Part shown: piece by piece, positions 9,931 through 21,696 of the stretch
How the letters are laid out: each line of letters begins with the position of its first letter
How positions within the stretch are numbered: the stretch's first letter is position 1
Assembly: GCA_007570785.1 (NCBI GenBank)
Contig: ML664161.1
Span: 7,395,035 to 7,459,034, forward strand
DNA from: Antilocapra americana
Taxonomy: Eukaryota; Chordata; Mammalia; Artiodactyla; Antilocapridae
Reading direction: 5' to 3'
DNA: 64,000 nucleotides
Made by a program: the position numbers and the translations under genes
The notes under the pieces: generated by a model
Told to the model about the DNA's origin: nothing
Seen by the model: only the letters and a program-made list of their open reading frames with translations
Databases searched by the model: none

Positions 9931-11332
9931 AACAGCCAAAAAAAGTCTAATTCAAACTAAAACAGGTTTATTAAAGTTCTGTTGAAAACCTAATCCATCT
10001 ATTTTCCTATGACAGAGATGTACCAAGTTTTCATGGTCCTTTTTTTTTTTTCCCCTCTGCTTTTATTCATTAGCCGGCCATCCCAATCTTGAAATGAAAG
10101 TAGACTACTGGAGTTGTTTGGAGGGCTTATTTAGAGAGCTTGGCATTTATTCCTTTCCTCCTCCTTTCCGAAGGTTTCTGAGAGAATCTTCTTTGGCATC
10201 CGTAACAGGCAAGCACTGGGCTCTGACTGCAGCGGCAGAGGGCCTAGGTTACAGAACGACTTTCATGGTAAGCCAACACTTGAGCATGTGACGTTCTAAC
10301 CTAAACAAGACATGTTCTCCTAACACCTCTGCTTGAACGCTTTATGCTGTTAAATGTTAATCAATGAAGAGTTTCATTTAGGTGAAAGAAAAAAAAACTG
10401 AAAGCTGTCATTCTTTAGAGTAAAAATACTGATTTACCATCACTGGAGCAGCAAAAAAGTGACTTGTTTCTTAGCCTCGAGTTAATCAAAGAGCAAACGC
10501 CACCATAAATTGAAACCAACTCTTTGGAAGGTCTTATACTGTGATTGCAAGGACCCTGATCTCTTCCTTATCCCTTGTCATCTACCATGCCACCCCCTCC
10601 TTTTTATCTTTCAGATTAACTTTCTTTGTTCCGCATGTAAAGGCAGAGATGATTACGGGTAACATTCCAATTGATTTTCTTTTTCAAATTCTCCTCTGGG
10701 GTACTTCTCAGTGTCTCTCACAAATAGAAGGGCCAGTCAAGGGCAAGGGACAGACTTGGACCCAGCAGCCAGTCTGTAGAGCTGTCAATATCTGACGCAG
10801 GACCTAAGTTCTGTGAGAGGTTTGAGAGCTCTCTTTGGGATGCTGCCTCCTCTGGACCGAGGGCAGGTGATCAACAGAGAGGATTTCAGAAAGCTTGATC
10901 TGCCCTGGGGATTCCTAAGTGCCTTCAGATTCCTATGCAAAAGACCTCTGTGCAAAGGGAAAAGTCTTGTAATTCTGAAGAATAAGTATTATAATTTTAC
11001 AGTTTAAAAGCTTTCTTAAGTATTTTTTAATCTTGATACAAATTACTGCCTGGGATTGTGTTTTTTAAGTAGTGAAATACTTTAGGTATTTAAATCCCTG
11101 CCCTCACAGTAAGCTATTTTTATATTGATTTGTATCTTTGCCAAAGTGAGGAAATAGCAAGTGAGGAAAGAGAGAATGTTTTGGGGACCCACCAACATGG
11201 CATCAATGTCCATTCAGTTCATGTCTTTCTCCTGAATGAAGTCTCAATGGCAGGACAGTTTGGGAAAGGTTGGCCCAAAACTAAAAGCTTCTTCCTGGGC
11301 TTGGGAATGGGAGGGGAATTTTGCTGTTAGAG
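9931..11332. other. Unassigned DNA, 1.4 kb
   Basis: No known repeat recognised. Contains a T run at 10040-10051 and several forward frames of 60-84 codons (10094-10291, 10541-10795, 10813-11007) with no domain or start context worth calling. Confidence 0.45.
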
Positions 11333-11507
11333 CAGCAATTCTTAACTTTGGCTGCACCTTGGAATCATGTTGGAACTTTCAGATTCCTGGTGCCTAGACT
11401 ATACCCTAGCCTAGGCCAACTGAGTCAGAGTCCCCGGGGGTGGGCTGGGGTGGGGGCAGTTCTGGTCAGGGGGAGGGGGGCAGACCTGGGTGAGAACTGC
11501 TATGTTA
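11333..11507 (+). mobile_element. MER5A-type hAT-Charlie element
   Basis: Left end cagcaattcttaactttggc with ctgcaccttggaatcatgtt, right end gggtgagaactgct as the inverted counterpart. The inner part contains aactgagtcagagtccccgg. It is close to the usual MER5A length of under 200 bp, with a G-rich expansion near 11435-11485. Confidence 0.75.
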
Positions 11508-11733
11508 GAGAATAAAAGGACGGTTTTTGAATATGTCCATTTCCCCCTTGCTCTGAGCTTAGTGAGCAGGAGGAGAATGAAAGAAGTGAACAAGAAGATG
11601 GACTGCAGTCTTTAAATCACATTGGAGAATAAACATCCCACCCTTAGAAGCGTGGGGGCTCTGACCCCACTAGTGGCAATTGCTGGGACCTGGAAATGGG
11701 GGTTCCCATCTGCATCTAAGTAGGGGGTGAGTC

Positions 11734-11857
11734 TTACCTCAGCTTCCTTTGTTTAATACATATATTGAACGTATATTAATACATGTATTAAACAAAGGAT
11801 AGATATATATATTTATATATTATGCATATATGTATTAAACAAAGGAAGCTGAGGTAA
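11734..11857. repeat. Perfect 32-bp inverted repeat with a third internal copy
   Basis: Left arm 11734-11765 (ttacctcagcttcctttgtt...) and right arm 11826-11857 (...aaggaagctgaggtaa) are exact reverse complements over 32 bp, separated by 60 bp of AT-rich sequence. The spacer holds a further 16-bp copy of the arm core, tgtattaaacaaagga (11784-11799), in right-arm orientation. It does not match any transposon terminal repeat I know. Confidence 0.93.
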
Positions 11858-12000
11858 AACTTCCTTCTGGCGTAAGATGAGGATATATGCATATAGATGA
11901 GTATATGTTTATATATCTGCATATTTATTTACAAATTATTTTACTTATGGATTATTTCTGATAATGATATAAATAATATAAATATAAAAAAGTACTGGCC
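11858..12000. repeat. AT-rich low-complexity stretch
   Basis: Runs of atatatgcatatag, tatatctgcatatt and ataaataatataaatataaa next to the inverted repeat. Confidence 0.65.
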
Positions 12001-14390
12001 ACAAAGGGCTCTAGCATATTCTGAGTTTAGAACAGGCAGGGGAAGCTGAGGCTGAGTAGTGACTCCAGTGTGTTTCCCTGGGTTTCAGGATGGAGCCTTC
12101 ATACAAGCATTGGGCCCGATGCCTTATTCTGAACGCATGAGGCCGAGTGGCATTCTGGATGGACTGGTGAATACACCCGTTTCCTATCTCTTCAACACAT
12201 GCATACACACATCCCTTCATTTGCAGCAGAACAAAGATACACTTATTCCTAACATTTCAGCATTGGGTTTGGTTGTTTTCCCCATTCAGCCTCCAGCTCT
12301 GACTCTTTTGCGTCTTCCTCCTCAGGTCCGAAGCCAACCACCTACATTCTGACATATGTACGGAAGCCACAGTAGTCTTTATCCCCATTTAGAGAACATT
12401 TCCTACCCCAGGACAGGATGTGGGGCTACAAGGGTGATGATTTCTATCCAGAAACTGCTGTGCTCAGCACTTCTGCTGATTCAGTTGGACTTTCGGCCTC
12501 TTCAACGTGACATACATACTGCAGAGCAGAGGTGACAGGGCAACAAGACATGAGTGCCATCTCTAGGGGCCTCCGATGGAGCATCGTAGACTGGCCCATG
12601 TGCTTTTCCACTCAGGTACACACAGGGCCCAGGGTGAGACACCAATGGACGTCCAACGCCATGTGTCTGAATACTTCAAAGTGTTGCATCAGGATGCAAG
12701 ACTGATGAATGAATATATTCTACCCTCCTACTCTCACAAATATGTCTTTATGAACACCTGGGGAGCCAGGCTCAACTTCAGAATTCTTGGATTCTCAGAG
12801 CTCCGCTGCAGAACACGGTGGCAGGGAACAGGCAGCCCTGGCTCCCAGTCCCTGATGATGGCCCACCCGCCCGCTTTCCCTGTCCCCTGGTTCCATCCCA
12901 CCCCGCAAGAGCACCCTGCATGTAGGCACCTGGCTTCCCTGCCCAAATTCTGTCCATACTACCTTGCCAACAGCCGGACTTACAGAGATAATATGGTCCA
13001 CCCTTTGGAAAATGGAGCCACAAGAGACCCCTGCCTAGGTTTGGGGAACACATGGGCAAGGAGTTAAGGGTTTCAAGTATCTGGAGTGTGATAAGGACGG
13101 AAAGACATGGGTCCTATGTGAGCCCATTCCCTCGGCCCTGTGAGAAGGGACATGACAGGATGAGATGGCTCTTCTTCCCCATTTATTCAATCACTTATTT
13201 CTATCAGTATGGATTCCTATGTGTGTATTTTGTACTTTGGTTATAACCTGATATTATATTATTAACTTCTTGCTCCAATTATTTCAGTCTTGGCCATTGG
13301 AAACTCTTCTAGTTGGCTTCAAATACTTTTGATTTGCCCATTCTTTTGCTTTTTGAGCACTCCCTTACTTTCTGGGACCATAAGGTGCTCCAAACTCATC
13401 CTGTATTTTCTCTGCCTCAGATCTAGAATCAGCCATTTCTCTAAAGAGCCCTGGTTCTCTTTATGGAGGAACAGCATTAGAAACCAAGATCTGGATCTAG
13501 GCACATTCAGAGCTCCTGGAACTTAATCATGAAATAGGATGTTTTAAACCTACTGCTTTGACTCTGGTACTATTTAGAGCCTATCTTTCCTTTCCTATTC
13601 TTCTTGTTAGCCACAAAAAAGAAGCAACAAGGTCATCCTGCATATACTAGCAAGAATAGAAGATGTCACTGACTATTCCCAGGTGTGTGATGACCCCATT
13701 TTTCCCTCTCCCACATCACATGCAAGAAATTCTTCATATTCACCTAGCTGGGCTCATCTTGATTCTAGGGTTGGACATCATTTTGGCCTAGGGGATGCAA
13801 GAAACGGGCCAAGTTGATGTTGGGCATTGGGAGTGATAAAAGACATTCTCAGTGAAATGGTTACCATTTATGCCTGCTTTTCTCTGTGTCACACTGAGCA
13901 CCTGAACAGTGGCCCTAGGCATTCTTTCTTTCTTAGGCACAGTGCTTAAGAAATGAGGTCGGAACTCCAACGTATTCAGGAACCAGGCAGATAATGTAAT
14001 TGAAGTAAAGAAGTGGAAGAGTGGCCAAATAAAGTATCCTCTAACTGAACTTGGCTCTCAGGTGCTCTGAAGGGAAACTCGGTGCCATGTGGGGTCATAC
14101 AGGCAAGACTGAGGCTTGTCTTTCTGGACAAGAAAATCTTTTGTTGATGTTAGCCACCTTTGATCTTAATGCAGCTCCTCAGCAAGGATTGCCTTGCAAG
14201 ATCTAGATGAGGAGAGCCTTCACGTGGAAGCTAAGAGCTCTAGGTCCCAACGTTTACTCACTGGTCAGAGCCAGTCCAGCTGACCTCACTTTATCAGCCC
14301 TGTAGTTAGAGTGAGGACTGCATGGCCCATTTATTTTCCTCCTGGAAATGGGTTATTGCCTATTGTTTACACAGGCCTTGGATCAATCGG
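12001..14390. other. Repeat-poor unassigned DNA, 2.4 kb
   Basis: No interspersed repeat recognised. It holds the longest frame outside repeats, 163 codons forward at 12576-13067, in a relatively GC-rich patch (12560-13070). The predicted protein has no signal peptide, membrane segment or domain that I recognise, and reverse frames of 68-93 codons overlap it, so composition may explain it. Confidence 0.45.
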
Positions 14391-14818
14391 GATAGGCTCA
14401 GCTGTGCTGCAGTGAAGAAGAAAACAAGCAGTCCCCAAACCTCAGTGACAACACGAGTTGAGATCTTGCTGGGATGACCATCCATTTTGAATTGCGCCTG
14501 TTGACCCTTTCACTCTCAAAATTGCTCAGTTTGGAATCCTAGTCCTCAATCGTGCTACCTTTCCAAAGCAAGTCAGAAGCAGGTTTAGCCCCCTGTCAGT
14601 GCTCGGAGACTCCAGCTGGAAGAGGCATCCTCCTGAAACATGCTTTCATCATCACTTCAATAGCAGGAAAGGATTGTGGCAAACTGTACGTTGATGTGTA
14701 AGGCCACTGGTCACAAGTCAGTGGCTGAGGATAATCACGAGACCACATCAGATCTTAGAGAGGTGAAATGCAGTGCTTGAATTTGTGAATAGCACTAATG
14801 ACTACCCATTAGGATCAA
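14391..14818 (-). mobile_element. Ancient interspersed repeat, family unresolved
   Basis: Starts with ggataggctcagctgtgctg and ccccaaacctcagtgacaac, and ends with gaatagcactaatgactacc. Both ends resemble an old mammalian LTR-like repeat also suspected at 49640-50080. The middle is too diverged to follow by eye. Confidence 0.35.
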
Positions 14819-14956
14819 AAGTTTTATCCAGCTTTCAGAAACCATCAATAAAGGTGAAATTTATAAGTGCATCATCTGATTTTACTGTAAATGTTTAATT
14901 AAATAGATCTTGTCTAGCCTAATCTAATAAATCATGTTTCCTACTCCCCAAACACT

Positions 14957-15165
14957 TGCTTGGTAGCTCAGTTAGTAAAGGCTTCCTGTAATGCAGGAAT
15001 ACCTGTGTTCGATCCCAGGGTCAGGAAGATCCCCTGGAGAAGGGATTGGCAACCCATTCCAGCATTCTTGCCTGGAACATTCCATGGAGAGAGGAACCTG
15101 ATGGGCTACAGTTCATGGGGTCAACAGAGTTTGACACAACTTAGCGACTAAATGAACACCACCAC
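14957..15165 (+). mobile_element. Bov-tA SINE
   Basis: Forward copy: tggtagctcagttagtaaag, tcgatcccagggtcaggaag, gcattcttgcctggaacatt, and gacacaacttagcgactaaa near the end. It is diverged (cattcc for cactcc) and so older than most Bov-tA copies here. Confidence 0.9.
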
Positions 15166-15679
15166 TCGCCTGACACTGGGAAAAGAAGGTGCTCTGTGAT
15201 GTTCCTCCTATTTGTGGCCTTGAGTTTGGTTCTGCTCTTCCCTGCCATATCTTAACTTGTGATCTCACCTTTCATTCAAACCCCTCCACTATAGTCCTTA
15301 CTACTCCTTAAGCCATTTTTGCCTTCACCTAATCCTTAAGAGTAGCAAGTTGTCTCATCTGTGAGCTCTCTTTCTGGCCATGACTCTGCAGGCAGAAATG
15401 TTTCTTCAAATTTATCTAAGGCCCCCCAAATTCCTGTCTTTCAACTTTCAGATTTTTCTCAAAGCAGTATGATGATTTATATAAGCCACTGTATAAAATA
15501 TGTTTTAATAAACAAAAAGCAGGTCACTAACAAAGCAATTGCTATCAGATTTTATGCAGAAAAATGTAGTATTCAGATGCCAGAAAGTATAAACCCTGCT
15601 CTGCCCTCTGCTTAAATGTAGTTGAACCCCCACAGTAATTTTTTTGTTAATTTCAAATCACAATACTTTGTTTTTTCTA
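15166..15679. other. Unassigned DNA
   Basis: No repeat or coding signal recognised. A forward frame of 84 codons at 15361-15615 has no recognisable content. Confidence 0.4.
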
Positions 15680-16565
15680 AGTTCTATTTATTTATTTTTA
15701 TTGGAGTGTAATTGCTTTACAATGTTTGTATTAGTTTCTGTTGTACAACAACGTGAGTGAGCTGTAAGTATACATATATCCACTTCCTCTTGAAACTCCC
15801 ACCACCACCGCCCCCCATCCCACCCCTCTAAGGTTGTCACAGAGTGCTGAGCTGAGCTCCCTGTGCTATACACCTCCTTCCCACTTGTTGTTGTTCAGCT
15901 GCTAGGTTGTGCCCAGTTCTTTGCAGCCCCATGGACTGCAACACACCAGGCTTCCCTGTCCTTCACCACCTCTCAGAGTTTGCTCAAACTCATGTCCATT
16001 GAATTGGTGATGCTATCCAACCATCTCATTCTCTGTTGCCCTCTTCTTCTCCTGCCCTCAATCTTTCCCAGCATCAAAGTGTTTTCCAGTGAGTGGCTCT
16101 TCACATCAGGTGGCCAAAGTATTGGAGCTTCAACTCCAGCATCCGTCTTTCCAGTGAATATTCAAGGTTGATTTCCTTTATGATTGACTGATTTGATATC
16201 CTTGCTCTCCAACAAGGAGTCTCAAGAGTCTTCTCTAGCACCACAGTTCTAAAGCATCATTTCTTTGGCACTTAGCTTTTTTTAATGGTCCAACTCTCAC
16301 ATCCATACATGACTACTGGAAAAACCATAGTTTTGACTCTCTGGACTATTGTTGGCAAAGTACTGTCTCTCCTTTTTAATGCGCTGTCTAGGTTTGTCAT
16401 AGCTTCCCACTAGCTGTCTATTTTACACCTGGTAGAGTATATATGTTAATCTTACTCTTCCAGTTCATCTCACCCTCCTCTTCCCTGCCTGTGTCCACAT
16501 GTCTGTTTTCTACATCTACGTTTCTATTCCTTCAAACAAGCACATCTGTACCATCTTTCTAGATT
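15680..16565 (-). mobile_element. L1 3' end, antisense, split by BovB
   Basis: The left part has attggagtgtaattgcttta, gtttctgttgtacaacaacg and gagctccctgtgctatacac. The right part, after 16411, resumes with ctgtctattttacacctggt and tctacgtttctattcc. This is one reverse-oriented artiodactyl L1 tail cut by the BovB at 15886-16402. Confidence 0.85.
15886..16402 (-). mobile_element. BovB LINE 3' fragment, antisense
   Basis: About 517 bp of the BovB (RTE clade) 3' end in reverse. It has the 3' terminus (ttgttgttcagctgctaggt), actcatgtccattgaattgg and tggccaaagtattggagctt, and stops inside the reverse transcriptase ORF. Target duplications cttcccact at 15877-15885 and 16403-16411 confirm a 5'-truncated insertion into the L1. 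Confidence 0.92.
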
Positions 16566-19500
16566 TGGGCCCCACAGTTAAAAGGAGCCCTGGAGAGAAC
16601 CAGGAGGCCAACGTCTAAGATTAGAAAAATATGAGAAATGTAGAATGTGATTATGAAGGAGACTGGTAAGTTATATGATACTAGTACAGTGCAAACCCCA
16701 TACAAGTTATCATGACCCTGTCACGCAATATCCGAAATGGCTGATGGAGTGCGGCACTGGTGTCAATACTGAGTAAGTTACTGATATTGATACTCTGAGT
16801 GTGGTACTGATATTGATTCTCCAGGATGGTGCCACTACTATGATTTCTCCTTCTATTTATTATGATCGTTGTTGTTGTTTCTTTGGAAAGGTTTTTTCTG
16901 ATTTCATTCAATTGCCTCATGTCTGAAGTATACAAAGAAATAAATCTTTAAAGGGCACTGGAAATAGTCCCTAATTGCTAACTTTAGCAGCTGATAATGA
17001 ATGGCTTTTGTAGAAAATTAGCATGAGCTGTTTACTAAAAACTCATCATGAGACATGCACCCTGTCTGGCAAAGAGCCGTAATCTGACCCACAGATCTGA
17101 TTTTCAGAACCTTAGGGAAGATTTTACATCATGGATGAGAGAGAAGCTCCTTTTCTATATCATTTATGACCTCCAACAATTATGTTAATTTATGGTTATA
17201 TACTTTCACGGTTGCTAGGCACGACTGTCTTAGACTCAGAAGATGATTGGAAATCAGTCAAAGAGTTAGGCAATGGATGCGGTCATGGACGCAGACATAT
17301 ATTTTTCTCAATAGAGTTGTTCATTTTCTGCTATGATTTAAATGCCAAGTGTGTAAATAAAAGGACAACAGGATGACATAAAAAGCAATATCCTATAGTG
17401 AGAGATTTTCCTGGAGAATAATAAACTGTCTTACATACCTTGGTCTCCTAATCTTGGAAATCTGTCACTTCGTTGCTTAGAATCCTAGCAACTATGGAAT
17501 TATGTAAAGTTTTAATATGTTATTGGGAATGAATAAAAATCCACAAATAAGAAAATAGGAATCTCTTCTTTGCACCTTAGTTTTCCCCCTAGGCAGGCAA
17601 TGCTTTTCATCAGGCCTAGTACTTGAAAGCAAAAGGAGATGGCTCCATCTGCTTTCTCAGTCCCCTGAAGGCAATGTTATCAAGAAGTGAAATAGCGAAC
17701 CAGAAATAGAAAAGAGAGAGAAATCACCTAGAACTGAAAAGTCTCTACCGTTGGATAGTTATGAGTTGCCTGTGGTGTAACATAGCTGATCATCTAAGTC
17801 AACCAAACACCCATTTTCTTCATTTGTCTTTGTCTTGAAAGTTTCTTATACTTCAGATTGTTCATCATTGTGAAAGACCTGGGCAGAGAAGAGGAATCTG
17901 GGAACCAGATTCCATGAGAGAATCAAGAAAGCCAGATACCCAGGAGAAGACCTGAAGTGAGTGTGGGAGGCAAAGCATTTACTACGGTGAATAGGGAGGC
18001 TGTAAGGTCTCCACTGGAGTTGCTGTGCTCTTCCATGAATCTGCTCCCCCATCCTGATGGATTGATCAGAGTTGGGAGCACGAATCAAGATGTGTCATCT
18101 TCCCAGCTCTTTCAGACTTGGAATCAAGAACATGGATAGTTTCTCTCTAACAGCTGAATGCTATTGAATACTCTGCTAGAGAAGCAAGGATGATCATCAG
18201 AAAAAGAGGAAAAGCAAGATTGCTTGAGATGGAAAAAGAGTTCTTGGCAACATTCAAGTTCCTGGTTCCAGTTGATTTTGAGACTCCATTGCCCTTTTCA
18301 ATACTTAGGTTTCCCATAAGGTAACATCAATAAAGTCCATTCTCACTTCAAGGCTAGTTCAAGTGCATCCTTGAAACCAAGGATGAGCTAATCAAGACAG
18401 TCACCAAATCTCGTTGAAACATTTCACTGCTGGGTCATATGTTCCTGCTTTTCTATTTCATCTACAGGGATGTGTCCCTGGGGGCAGAATATTGCCTTGC
18501 TTATCTTTATGCCCCTTCCAGCCAAGCACAATGCGTGGCACCAAGGAGGCATGTGGAAAGCATGAGATGATTTCCTGCAGCACACCCCAGTGGCCCATCT
18601 GTGTTTCTTCAGCACTCTGGTTCAGAGATCACCTGTGTGTGTCCTGTCACCAGTGATTTGTAGTGGAGGCTGGATTAGGATGTAGGAGCAAGTGTGTGAT
18701 CTGAGGGCTGGGCTTGATTTTGGCTCTGCATCAGTCACCTTGCCATCATCACATTCGATCCATATGTCTCACCACTCTGTCCATGCTAACAGGATGAGGC
18801 TGTTTCTTATCAATCTGCTCTGTGCCTCTCTCCAACAGATTGTTTTCTTTGACAGCACAGTGAAAATAATCTTAAGCACAGAACCACAGCCTAACATGTC
18901 CTCTCAGCATGCACTTTGGGAGGAAGACAGGAAATGTGGGGGAAACAGGAAGAGCAGAACGATACAGGAAGGGTGAGCTCTTGGAAAAACTGCTGGAAAG
19001 ATACACATCTTATACCCAGGTCTTCTGTCAGCCCCCTGCCTTCTGTTGCCGAGAGTTCAGCCTTTTCTCTTCTCTGCCACTCCCTCCTCTTGTATTTCCT
19101 CCCAGGGCATTCAAGCCCAGTGATTTGTTTTGGAAATGCTATCATTTGTTAGCTTAGCTTTCATCTCAGTTGGATGCCTTTCCTGTTTCACTGCTTTCCT
19201 TTCAAGGAGGCAGAGCCAACACTTGACTCTGGGAGTTTTATTCAACACACCCCTGTGGTTAGATGAAGCAAAAGAAACTTTGATTAACAAGCCTACCCAG
19301 GTTCCAGGATGGCCTAGGGAGTGTTTCTGCCACCCTCTGAAGCCTGAAAGAGAGATGAAGTGAATGGAGCTTCTGTTTTGAATGCTGGCCTGGTAAATAA
19401 GCCCCAGCAGGGTGGAGGCAGAGGGCAATCTGCTTGTGTCTGTGTGGAGCAGCCTCCACCATCACCAAAGTTGTTACAAACAGTGACACTGGATTTGTGA

Positions 19501-20350
19501 CTAGATTTCCAAACTTTCTGTGCTGTCCAGGATTGTTTCTGGTGATGCAAAGTTGGTGTTTCCAGGGAATGAAAAATTCCTCACTGGGACTCTGGGGCCT
19601 TCAGAGATGAGGAGGGAACAAAAGGAAAGTCAGGAATACAGAGATGATCCCATCTTTAAACGGAAAAAAGTACCTACAAATGAATGGGCAAAGAGTAAGA
19701 CTGTTGGAAATCTTGATAAAATCATCATTGTCATCTTCCTAAAACTTTTTGAGTGTTTTTAAAATATTTTTTTACCATTTTATTTTTACAGATTACTTTG
19801 AGAATTATTAATCTACTTGTTCTTACAAAACCTTGAGGTCTAAAACTATTAAGGGAGGTAGAGATCATGATATAATGGCGTTGATAATCTATAAATGCCT
19901 TAGAAAGCTGAGGTCATCAGCCCAGGCTTATCCTAGATGGAAAGGGGAGACTCTAAGAGCTAAAAACGTAAGAACTAAAATGTCATAAGAATTGGAAGAA
20001 AATATAAGAAACTAATTCAGCCTCTTGATGGGAAACAAGGACAAGTTTTGCTTATCAATTCACAAAATCCCATCAGCCCTACAGGAAAGCTTAACAGACT
20101 TAAAAAAAGAAGATTAAAAGACTTTTAAAAAAAAGGAAAGACTTAAAAAATGTTTTGTTCTCTTATCTTTCATTACAAGGATTTATCAGGTGTCTAGGGA
20201 TCCTTGTCTATCTGCTCTTGACTATGAACCAAAGGAAGAGCTTATTGGAAACTGAGTGTTTATATAGTTTACTGACACTAAACTTTCCTGTTGACTGAAC
20301 TGGGTGGGTCATTTATCAAGGAATTCTCAAAGTCCATATAATAATTTCCT
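16566..20350. other. Repeat-poor unassigned DNA, 3.8 kb
   Basis: No young ruminant repeat and no confident old repeat recognised. Short frames of 60-105 codons occur on both strands (for example 18692-18976 forward and 19111-19428 reverse) and overlap each other, with no domain. Candidate conserved non-coding sequence or diverged relics cannot be told apart by eye. It ends in a T-rich run at 20351-20366. Confidence 0.4.
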
Positions 20351-21030
20351 TTTTTTTTTTTTTTTTGCTGTAAATTAGCACACATTTCTTGGCTTCAAAC
20401 AACACAAAGATGTTATCTTACGGTTCTGGAGACCAGATTCCTAAATAAGTCTTGCTGGGCTAAAATGAAGATGTCAGCAGTGTTGTGTTCTTTCCTGAAG
20501 ACTCTGGGGGAGAATCTGTCTTCCTGTCATGTCCAGCTTCTAGAGGCTGTTTGCATTCCTTGCTCCAGGCCTCCTTCCATTTTCAAAGCTGGCACTAGCT
20601 GGTTGTGACTTTCTCATATTTCATTACTCTGATACCTTTGTCTCCCTCTTCCACTCTTAAAGACCCTTGTGATTACACTGGCTCCACCCAGATCATCTAG
20701 AGTAATCTCTATTTTAAAGTCAGCTGATGAGCAACCTTAATTTCCTTTTGCTGCATAAGCTTTCCCATAGACACAGATTCCAGGGATAAGGATGTAAACA
20801 TCTTTAAGTTCAATTCAGTCACTCTGTCCGACTCTTCGCAGCCCCATGGACTGCAGCCTGCCAGGCCTCCCTGTCTATCACCAACTCCCAGAGTTTACCC
20901 AAACTCATGTCCATTGAGTCGGTGATGCCATCCAACCATCTCATCCTCTGTCATCCCCTTCTCCTCCTGCCCTCAACCTTTCCCAGCAACAGGGTCTTTT
21001 CAAATGAGTCTTTGGGAGGCCTTTATCCTG
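20351..21030 (-). mobile_element. MLT1-like LTR, antisense, split by BovB
   Basis: Starts after a T run with gctgtaaattagcacacatt and cttggcttcaaacaacacaa. It continues through cttacggttctggagaccag, gacccttgtgattacactgg and gtcagctgatgagcaacctt, and after the BovB piece ends with ggcctttatcctgcctatca. This is the layout of an old MaLR/ERVL-type LTR in reverse. Confidence 0.6.
20812..21007 (-). mobile_element. BovB LINE 3' fragment, antisense
   Basis: About 195 bp: ttcaattcagtcactctgtc, atggactgcagcctgccagg and tcatgtccattgagtcggtg. 5'-truncated and inserted into the LTR-like repeat. tcttt at both junctions may be a short target duplication. Confidence 0.88.
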
Positions 21031-21102
21031 CCTATCACAAGGGTCTGTGCACTCTTATGCATGTAAACATATAGAAAAAGACTGGAAGGACATATACCTA
21101 AG

Positions 21103-21579
21103 GGTTGCAGGAACGGGGACTCCTTCCAGGGCCCAAAAAGGGGCTCTTGTCTAACACTCAGAAATAAATGGTCTGAGGAGACATGTGTGCTGACAAAGCA
21201 AGAGACTTTATTAGGAAGGGGTGCCCAGGCAGAGAACAGGAGGGTAAGGGAAGCCAAGAGGACTGCTCTGCCAAGTGGTTGCCATCTCAGATTATATAGT
21301 GTTGGGATGAGTTCCCAGGTTTTCTCTGGCCAGTCATTCTGACTCAGGGTCCTTCCTGGTGGTGCACACATTGCTCAGCCAAGGTGGATGCCAGTGAGGA
21401 TTCTGGGAGGTGAGGGACATGTGGTATCTCCTTTTGACCTTTCCTGAACTCTTCCGGTTAGTGGTGGCTTGTTAGTTCTGTGTTCCTTACTAGGATCTTC
21501 TGTCATAAAATAACTCACACAAATAGTTACTATGATGCCTGGCCATGGTGGGCGGTTTCAGTCTGTGTTTCCCATAACA
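21103..21579 (-). mobile_element. ERV LTR, antisense, sister of the 7.1-kb LTR
   Basis: About 477 bp. Read in reverse it begins TGTTA and contains actgaaaccgcccaccatgg, aaggaccctgagtcagaatg and a poly(A) signal in taataaagtctcttgctttg, ending ...TTGCAACC. It aligns along its length with the LTR at 7103-7586 in the opposite orientation. taag/taac flanks suggest a 4-bp target duplication. No retroviral internal sequence is attached. Confidence 0.85.
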
Positions 21580-21696
21580 TAACTATACAGCAAATTAAAA
21601 TACAGCCATTGCCTCCAAAGAGGGAATGGAAGTTGGGTGAGAAATTAGGGAGAACAGTCATGCTTTTCCTGCTGATTGCCACATTTATTTTGGTGT

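Noticed and set aside
19111..19428. 105-codon reverse frame overlapping several forward frames
   Set aside because: Many mutually overlapping frames on both strands and no recognisable motif point to base composition.
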